Below, piece by piece: positions 14,614 to 20,295 of a stretch of DNA of 20,295 nt; position 1 is the stretch's first letter, and each line of letters starts with the position of its first letter. This DNA comes from Bordetella parapertussis (lineage in GTDB: Bacteria > Pseudomonadota > Gammaproteobacteria > Burkholderiales > Burkholderiaceae_B). The position numbers and the translations under genes were made by a program. The notes under the pieces were generated by a model that was given only the letters and a program-made list of their open reading frames with translations, was not told the origin of the DNA and made no database searches. The DNA lies in NCBI GenBank assembly GCA_945903445.1, contig CAMDNZ010000053.1, positions 1-20,295 on the forward strand. The letters run 5' to 3'.

Positions 14614-16854
14614 ATGAGGCCGCAGCGCCCCAAGATGACGTCTACACCGCCGCAAACGCCTTCGATGGTGACTCTGCAGAACTGCGATAGCGAGCCCATC
14701 CATATCCCCGGCGCCATTCAGCCCTCCGGCGCTTTATTGGCAATGGATGTCACGGGGCGCCTGGCGTATGCCAGTGCCAACGCTGAAGCGGCGCTGGGCC
14801 TTCGATTGGCGATGGACGAAGCGCTCGATCTGAGTGGTTTCGAGTCCGACACACGGGAGCGTCTTCAGTCCTGGATCGACGATCCGGACAACGATTTCGA
14901 ACCGTTCGTGATCAAGCACGGCGAGCATAGCTACGACGTAATCGGCCACCTGAACGAAGACGGCCTGATTATTGCCGAGTTCGAGCTACAACGCGAATCC
15001 ATGGATGTGGTGACGCCCGCGTTGAGCCGTGCGTACCAGAGCATAGAAAAACTGAAACGTCAGCGCTCGATCGAAAGCCTGTTGACGATGGCGGTTGCCG
15101 AGATTCGTGCATTGACCGGATTTGACCGGGTCATGGCTTATCGTTTTCATCCCGACGATAGCGGTGAAGTGATGCGCGAAGCACGCTGCGAGGATTTGGA
15201 CGACTGGCAGGGTCGACGTTACCCGGCTAGCGATATTCCCGTTCAAGCGCGCCGCATGTATGTGAAGAACACGCTGCGGCTGATCGGCGACGCCTCGTAC
15301 GTGCCGATAGCCGTTACGGCCGCGCCCTCGCATCTTGCCGTACCCCTGGATCTGAGCGCTTCGGTATTGCGCAGCGTGTCGCCGATTCACCTCGAATACA
15401 TGGCCAATATGGGGGTGCGTGCGTCGATGAGCATTTCGGTGGTCATCAACGGACGGCTTTGGGGCATGATCGCCTGCCATCACCTGACGCCGCGTCATGT
15501 GGCGTTCGGTCTGCGCATGGCCTGCGAGGTGTTGGCACAAATTCTATCGGCCACCATTGCCAGCTTCGAGGCGCAAGCTCGGGCCTCGAAAATCAAGGAA
15601 GCGCTGGCTGTCGTCAATCGAATCGTTCTGCGCGTCTGGAACGACGACGATATTTTGGCTGCCTTAACTCAGGAGGCACCGACGCCTGCCGCGCTCATGC
15701 CGCATGATGCCTGCCTGTGTCTGTGGGGCGGCGGCATCACGGTATGCGACGGCTTGGCGCCGCGCGGCGATGCGCGTTCGCTGGTCGAGATCTTGTCTGC
15801 AACTAAACGGCGCGTGGTGAGCAGCGCCAGTATTGCGCACGATTTTCCCGAGATGCACAGCGCGTTCGTGCCCTATGTCGGCTTGCTGGCGTGTCGCTTC
15901 GATGCCAATAACGAGGGCTGGATCGTCTGGCTGCGCCGCGAGCAGTTGGAAACCGTGGTGTGGGGCGGTCGACCGGAAAAAGTCTATCGAGTGGGTGCCA
16001 ATGGCCCGCGCCTGACGCCGCGTGGCTCTTTTGCAGAATGGCGCGAAGTGGTGCGCGACACCAGCAATCCGTGGCTGCCTGAAGAGCAGCAAGCGGCCGA
16101 GAGTCTGCGCGATGAATTGGCGCAGGTTTGCAATTCGCGTTCGGCCGAGATGGAACGCGCTCGCACGGCCTTGTTGGCCATGTTGGGTCACGATTTGCGC
16201 GATCCGCTGCAGTCAATTTCTGTGGCTGCGCAGTTGCTGTCTCAATCGGAAGAGGGGCGCGGCGCGAAGATGGGCGAGCGGATTCGAACTTCCAGCGACC
16301 GGATGCAGCGCTTGATTTCGCAGGTGCTGGATCTGTCGCGTTTGCAAGGCGGCTTGGGGCTGGGCATGCAGCCCGAGCGATGCGACATCGCGCCCTTGAT
16401 TCTCGATCTGGTCGAAGAGGCAAGGCTGGCTCAGCCTGCGGTTCGTTTCGAGCTGGAAGTGGCTGACAGGCTCGAGCTGGTGGCCGATGCCGATCGCATC
16501 GCGCAAGTCGTTGCCAACTTGCTGAGCAATGCCGCCAAGCACGGCAAGCCCGGCGCGCCGATTCGTGTATCGGCGCAAAAATTCTATGACGAAATCACCT
16601 TGTCGGTGATCAATGCGGGCGAGCCCATACCTGCCGAATTGATGGATCAGCTGTTTGCCCCGTTCAAGCCGCATTCCTTGCGTCAGGCGCGAAACCGAAC
16701 GGGTTTGGGCTTGGGTTTGTATATCGCCGATCAGGTGGTCAATGGCCACGGCGGCCGTATCGACGTGCGCTGCGAAGGCGGCGAGGTGACGTTTACCGTG
16801 ATCTTGCCCGCACCTTCGCCGGCGCTGAGCGATGACCGGTTGCGCGCGGTTTGA
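14614..16854 (+). CDS. bphP: Bacteriophytochrome histidine kinase
   Basis: 746-residue red/far-red photoreceptor kinase with PAS-GAF-PHY-HisKA-HATPase architecture, cytoplasmic. The biliverdin-attachment Cys is C24 in LQNCDSEPIHIPGAIQPSG. Chromophore-pocket residues are all present: PASDIP (D207), SPIH (H259), CHH (H289/H290). These match D. radiodurans BphP C24, D207, H260 and H290 almost residue for residue. The PHY tongue motif PRGSF is at 469-473. The kinase has H-box GHDLRDPL (H526), N-box NLLSNAAKHG and G2 box GLGLGLYIAD; the G1 Asp motif is replaced by NAGEPIP, a variation I recall from other phytochrome kinases. Start: three candidates (TTG 14596, ATG 14614, ATG 14635), none with a good Shine-Dalgarno; ATG 14614 follows a U-rich leader. 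The receiver gene begins 30 bases downstream. No heme oxygenase gene (bphO), needed to make biliverdin, lies in the window. Confidence 0.95.
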   Translation: MRPQRPKMTSTPPQTPSMVTLQNCDSEPIHIPGAIQPSGALLAMDVTGRLAYASANAEAALGLRLAMDEALDLSGFESDTRERLQSWIDDPDNDFEPFVIKHGEHSYDVIGHLNEDGLIIAEFELQRESMDVVTPALSRAYQSIEKLKRQRSIESLLTMAVAEIRALTGFDRVMAYRFHPDDSGEVMREARCEDLDDWQGRRYPASDIPVQARRMYVKNTLRLIGDASYVPIAVTAAPSHLAVPLDLSASVLRSVSPIHLEYMANMGVRASMSISVVINGRLWGMIACHHLTPRHVAFGLRMACEVLAQILSATIASFEAQARASKIKEALAVVNRIVLRVWNDDDILAALTQEAPTPAALMPHDACLCLWGGGITVCDGLAPRGDARSLVEILSATKRRVVSSASIAHDFPEMHSAFVPYVGLLACRFDANNEGWIVWLRREQLETVVWGGRPEKVYRVGANGPRLTPRGSFAEWREVVRDTSNPWLPEEQQAAESLRDELAQVCNSRSAEMERARTALLAMLGHDLRDPLQSISVAAQLLSQSEEGRGAKMGERIRTSSDRMQRLISQVLDLSRLQGGLGLGMQPERCDIAPLILDLVEEARLAQPAVRFELEVADRLELVADADRIAQVVANLLSNAAKHGKPGAPIRVSAQKFYDEITLSVINAGEPIPAELMDQLFAPFKPHSLRQARNRTGLGLGLYIADQVVNGHGGRIDVRCEGGEVTFTVILPAPSPALSDDRLRAV

Positions 16855-16884
16855 GCGGCGACGAAAAGAACTGGTGGAGATGAG

Positions 16885-17238
16885 ATGAGTAAAGCACGTA
16901 GTGTATTGATCGTCGACGATAACGAGATGGCGTCGGAATTGCTGAGCGAGTTCCTGGAGATCTCGGGGCACGACGCGCGCGTGGCGCATTCGGGACAGGC
17001 CGCATTGGCGGCCGCACGCGATAGCCGTCCGGATGTGTTCATTGTCGATATCGTGCTGCCCGATATGGATGGCTACGCTTTGGCGGCGGCGCTGCGCAGT
17101 CAAGACAATGCAGCCAAGATCATCGCCTTGAGCGGTCTGCCGCAAAACATGCGACGTGGCGATCCGGTGTTGTTCGACGCATGGCTGGAGAAGCCCGCCA
17201 ATCTCGATGCGCTAGAGAACATGTTGGTGACGATTTGA
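16885..17238 (+). CDS. Single-domain response regulator (receiver only)
   Basis: 117-residue stand-alone receiver domain with no output domain. All phosphorylation residues are present: acidic pair D11/D12 in LIVDDNE, phosphoacceptor D55 in FIVDIVLPDMDG, switch Ser S83 in ALSG, and K103 in LEKP. It is the likely acceptor of phosphate from the upstream phytochrome kinase. Having no effector part, it must pass phosphate onward or act through protein contacts. Start: ATG 16885 with GGAGA at 16876-16880, a strong site. It lies 30 bases after the phytochrome stop and 22 bases before the next start, so the three genes are surely cotranscribed. Confidence 0.95.
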   Translation: MSKARSVLIVDDNEMASELLSEFLEISGHDARVAHSGQAALAAARDSRPDVFIVDIVLPDMDGYALAAALRSQDNAAKIIALSGLPQNMRRGDPVLFDAWLEKPANLDALENMLVTI

Positions 17239-17260
17239 ATTACCTGTGGCGGAGGTCATG

Positions 17261-17953
17261 ATGGCGACGGATACGAACCAGGCCATGTTGCTGGCTCAGG
17301 GCATCCAGTTTTCGGTGTTGGCACGCGCTTTTCCGGTGCTGCGGCACGATGCACTCAAGCCGATCGCCAACGCCAAGATGGCGGCTGCCATGATGCAGCG
17401 GGGTGCGGGCGAGGACGTGGCCTATAGCGACGATCGTAATCAACAGCTGTTGTCCGATGTCGATTTCATGTTGGATGAAGCCGTGGATTCGGTTCGGCTG
17501 CTGGCCGATTGGTTGACCGACAGTGGACGCAATGTAGGCGTACACGCCTTGGTGCGCGAATGCGCCAAGCTGCTGTTTACCGATTTGCTGTTGTCGGGTA
17601 AGAAGGTCGTCGTGGGCGATCTGAATGGCCTGCCTAACGTGCCCGAATATACGGGTCGTTACGTCGTGCTGGCATGGTTGCTGTGTATGGTCGAAGCCGC
17701 GCCCGATGGAAGCGAGTTGACAATTTCCAGCGCAGCTCATCGACTGCATGCCCGCCTCGATGCCGATGCCGGTGGCGCGATCATTCGGCCTTCGGCATCG
17801 AACAGCACACCGCTATTGACCTTGGAAGCGGTACAGACGCTCGCGTCGTATCGAGGCTGGCATGCCGGTCGGCAGCGCGACGGTCTATGGCACCTGGACT
17901 TGCCGGTGACCTCGAAGGATTGCCGAGATATCGCAGTGAATCGCGCGGCGTGA
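17261..17953 (+). CDS. Histidine-kinase-like protein with degenerate ATPase domain; candidate phosphotransferase
   Basis: 230 residues, not recognised as a named family. Residues about 20-48 (FSVLARAFPVLRHDALKPIA onward) resemble the first helix of a histidine kinase dimerisation domain, with H29 in the phospho-acceptor position. A second helix follows at about 63-90. The rest follows the layout of an ATPase domain without its motifs: the N-box region reads LLCMVEAAPDGSELTI (about 140-155, M143 where Asn is expected), no DxGxG or GxGxG motif is present, and the end TLASYRGWHAGRQRDGLWHL matches only the shape of the closing strands. This is the pattern of ChpT/Spo0B-type histidine phosphotransferases. 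Placement after a receiver lacking an output domain fits a phosphorelay. Start: ATG 17261, with GGAGG at 17251-17255; ATG 17258 is too close to it. Confidence 0.75.
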   Translation: MATDTNQAMLLAQGIQFSVLARAFPVLRHDALKPIANAKMAAAMMQRGAGEDVAYSDDRNQQLLSDVDFMLDEAVDSVRLLADWLTDSGRNVGVHALVRECAKLLFTDLLLSGKKVVVGDLNGLPNVPEYTGRYVVLAWLLCMVEAAPDGSELTISSAAHRLHARLDADAGGAIIRPSASNSTPLLTLEAVQTLASYRGWHAGRQRDGLWHLDLPVTSKDCRDIAVNRAA

Positions 17954-18042
17954 AGCCTGAATTGTTCGGTAAGTGGGCACTCAAATTGCTGGCGTAAACC
18001 CTAGGCGTCTCCGATAAGTGCGGCGCATCTGAGGAGGAAGCC

Positions 18043-20280
18043 ATGTCACGGACGGCGAAGGTTTTCGTATGGGTGATCGGGGTGCTGGCCTTACTGGTCG
18101 TCGCGCTGGCGATTATCGTAGCGACGTTCGATTGGAATCGTGTCAAGCCCACCATCAACGAAAAAGTGTCTGGTGCATTGGGGCGTCCCTTCGCCATTAA
18201 CGGTGACCTGAGTGTTCAATGGCGGCGTGAGCCTTCTGAACCCGGTTGGCGGCGCTGGGTGCCGTGGCCATGGGTGACCGCAGACAATATTCGATTGGGC
18301 AACACCGACTGGGCACGCGAGCCCGATTTCGCTCGACTCGACCGCGCCGTGTTCGCCATTTCGCCGCTGCCCTTACTGGCCAATACGGTGACGATCCGCA
18401 ATGTTCAATTGACCAAGCCGTGGGCCGACCTCCAACGCTTGCCCGACGGGCGTGCGAACTGGACGTTCGAGATGGACTCGTCTGGCGAACCCTCGCCTTG
18501 GGTGATCGACGTCAATGCGGTGGGCTTCGATCAGGGGCGAGTGGGCTATCAGGATGCCATCACGAAGGCGGATCTCGAAGTGATGATCGATCCGCTAGGC
18601 AGGCCCGTGCCTTATACAGAAATAGTCGGGGCGGATTCGCGCACTGCAAAGGGCGACGATGTACCGACGGAGCCTGCGCAGGAGGAGGCCGAATCTCGGG
18701 ATGCCAAAGATAAGGCTGTGACGAAGGATCAACCGACGAGCCAGGCGCAAGCCAGTGCGAATGAGCAGGCGGCGGTCGAGACCAAGGCTCAGGCCGCCGC
18801 AAAGGCCTCGACGAATGCCCAGGCTCAGGTCGCCACGCCGCCACAGCTCGAGCCATTTGTGTTCGGTTGGAAGGTGGCGGGTAAATACAACGACCAGCCG
18901 CTCAAGGGCGATGGCAAGATCGGTGGAATGGTCACCTTGCGCGATGGCATGCGTCCGTTCCCGGTGCAGGCCGATGTGCGGGTGGGCCGCACGCGCGGTC
19001 GGATCGCTGGCACCGTCACTGATCCCTTGAAGTTCGGAGGGCTCGATCTGGACTTGGATTTGTCCGGTGCCAGCATGGCCGATCTTTTCCCGTTGATCGG
19101 CGTGACCTTGCCCGATACGCCCCCATACCGTACCAGCGGGCATCTGATCGCTCGGCTGCAACGCGCCGAAGGCCCTTTGTTCGAGTACCGTCGCTTCACG
19201 GGAGCGGTGGGCAAGAGCGATATCGGCGGCACGCTGAGCTTCTCGATGGGGCAACCCCGTCCAAAGCTGACGGGTACTTTGCGGTCCAAGCAACTGCGCC
19301 TGGAAGACTTGGGGCCGCTGGTGGGTGTTCAATCGGGTGGGGCGGCCAAGCCGACCGATCAGGCCAAGCCTCAACCCTCGGCTAAAGCCTTGCCTGTCAA
19401 TGAGTTTCGTACCGAGCGCTGGGCCGATATGGACGCCGACGTGAAGCTGGCGGCTGGCCGAATCGTTCACGGTTCCAAGCTGCCGTTGTCCGACTTGGAT
19501 ACTCACGTCATCATGGACGCAGGCCGTTTGACACTCGATCCCTTGCGGTTTGGGATGGCAGGCGGCACGCTTAGCGCTCGCATCGATCTGGATGGCGCGC
19601 GCTCGCCCATGGCGGGGCGCGCCACTTTGCGCGCGCGTCGTCTTCAACTGAAGCAGTTGTTCGCCGACGCCGAAGCCATGCAAAAGAGCCTGGGCCAGAT
19701 GAGCGGCGACGCCGTGATCGCCGGACGGGGGAATTCAGTGTCGGCCCTGTTGGCCTCGGCCGACGGGGAAGTCAAAGCCTTGATCAACGACGGCGTGATC
19801 AGCCGAAGCCTAATGGAAATCGCTGGTTTGAACGTTGCTAACTATGTGGTCACCAAGATGTTCGGCGACGATGAGGTCAAGATCAATTGCGGCGCGGCCG
19901 ATCTGATCATCAAGGACGGTTTATTGCGCACCAATGTATTCGTCTTCGATACCGAAAACGCGTTGATTCAGATCGACGGCACGGCGAATTTCAAGAGCGA
20001 GGCGCTCGACCTGGACATCACGCCGCGCAGCAAGGGATTCCGCGTGTTTTCGTTCCGTTCGCCCTTGTACGTCGCGGGCACGTTTAAGAAGCCAGATGCG
20101 GGTGTGAAGGTATTGCCCCTGGCGGCGCGGGGAGCCGGTATGGTTGCTTTGGGCGCATTATTGACGCCCGTGGCAGGTGTCTTGGCTTTGATCGCGCCCA
20201 GTGCGGGCGAAGAGGCCAATCAGTGCGCTGACCTGATGCGGCAGCTCGAAGGCGCACCTAAAGTGCCGGCTCGCAAGTAA
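18043..20280 (+). CDS. AsmA family protein
   Basis: 745-residue envelope protein. One N-terminal membrane helix (about 7-27) anchors it in the inner membrane, with the remainder in the periplasm. AsmA hallmarks are the start FDWNRVKPTINEKVSGALGR followed by PFAINGDLSV, the repeated beta-rich segments, and the C-terminal domain with ADGEVKALINDGVI, INCGAADLIIKDGL and TPRSKGFRVFSFRSPLYVAG. AsmA/TamB relatives are thought to form long grooves that move phospholipids toward the outer membrane. Residues about 196-268 are a low-complexity Ala/Gln/Glu/Lys linker, unusual in composition. Start: ATG 18043 with AGGAGGAA immediately upstream, an excellent site. It begins 89 bases after the phosphotransferase-like gene, so cotranscription is possible but a functional link is not evident. 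The gene is complete; only 15 bases follow it. Confidence 0.92.
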   Translation: MSRTAKVFVWVIGVLALLVVALAIIVATFDWNRVKPTINEKVSGALGRPFAINGDLSVQWRREPSEPGWRRWVPWPWVTADNIRLGNTDWAREPDFARLDRAVFAISPLPLLANTVTIRNVQLTKPWADLQRLPDGRANWTFEMDSSGEPSPWVIDVNAVGFDQGRVGYQDAITKADLEVMIDPLGRPVPYTEIVGADSRTAKGDDVPTEPAQEEAESRDAKDKAVTKDQPTSQAQASANEQAAVETKAQAAAKASTNAQAQVATPPQLEPFVFGWKVAGKYNDQPLKGDGKIGGMVTLRDGMRPFPVQADVRVGRTRGRIAGTVTDPLKFGGLDLDLDLSGASMADLFPLIGVTLPDTPPYRTSGHLIARLQRAEGPLFEYRRFTGAVGKSDIGGTLSFSMGQPRPKLTGTLRSKQLRLEDLGPLVGVQSGGAAKPTDQAKPQPSAKALPVNEFRTERWADMDADVKLAAGRIVHGSKLPLSDLDTHVIMDAGRLTLDPLRFGMAGGTLSARIDLDGARSPMAGRATLRARRLQLKQLFADAEAMQKSLGQMSGDAVIAGRGNSVSALLASADGEVKALINDGVISRSLMEIAGLNVANYVVTKMFGDDEVKINCGAADLIIKDGLLRTNVFVFDTENALIQIDGTANFKSEALDLDITPRSKGFRVFSFRSPLYVAGTFKKPDAGVKVLPLAARGAGMVALGALLTPVAGVLALIAPSAGEEANQCADLMRQLEGAPKVPARK

Positions 20281-20295
20281 ACCTGGGGTCGCTGG

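Overview
The window looks like chromosomal DNA of a betaproteobacterium, probably Burkholderiales and most like the Alcaligenaceae (Bordetella/Achromobacter/Pusillimonas type). This is inferred from moderately high GC, the style of the MnmC, MetNIQ and PQQ-dehydrogenase proteins, and several GTG/TTG starts. No 16S or other decisive marker is present, so the family assignment is tentative. Almost everything reads on the + strand; only an insertion-sequence end and an inositol-monophosphatase gene read on the - strand.

Layout. 1-149: end of an IS481-type insertion sequence with the transposase N-terminus reading out of the window, abutting an acyl-CoA synthetase gene (fadD, 173-1831). 1928-2815 (-): SuhB-like phosphatase, convergent with fadD across a degenerate 13-bp tandem repeat. 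2904-4913: MnmC-type tRNA-modification protein with an eroded methyltransferase half. 4914-5353: non-coding spacer with a 4 x 21-bp degenerate repeat and a hairpin followed by a T-run. 5354-7582: GH31-fold protein in which most catalytic residues are replaced. 7615-7664: terminator. 7738-10352: complete methionine importer metN-metI-metQ. 10451-10526: tRNA-Lys(UUU) with a near-consensus promoter. 10941-13580: two-gene periplasmic redox unit, a secreted-repeat/cytochrome c fusion followed by a PQQ-dehydrogenase-like beta-propeller that is interrupted by one in-frame TAA; a strong terminator follows. 13832-14374: TetR-family regulator. 14614-17953: light-sensing module made of a bacteriophytochrome histidine kinase, a single-domain response regulator, and an unrecognised protein that looks like a histidine kinase dimerisation domain with a dead ATPase domain. 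18043-20280: AsmA-family envelope protein.

How the genes work together. MetN, MetI and MetQ form one ABC importer. The cytochrome fusion is the likely electron acceptor of the adjacent quinoprotein, if that protein is made at all. The phytochrome, receiver and degenerate kinase are closely spaced and co-directional and probably form a red/far-red responsive phosphorelay. The degenerate third component is the most novel element here: it keeps an H-box-like histidine but lacks the ATP-binding motifs, as phosphotransferases of the ChpT/Spo0B kind do.

The other main observations are a set of proteins whose fold is kept while the active site is not (GH31, the MnmC methyltransferase half, the quinoprotein metal site), and two different degenerate minisatellites within about 3.2 kb of each other.
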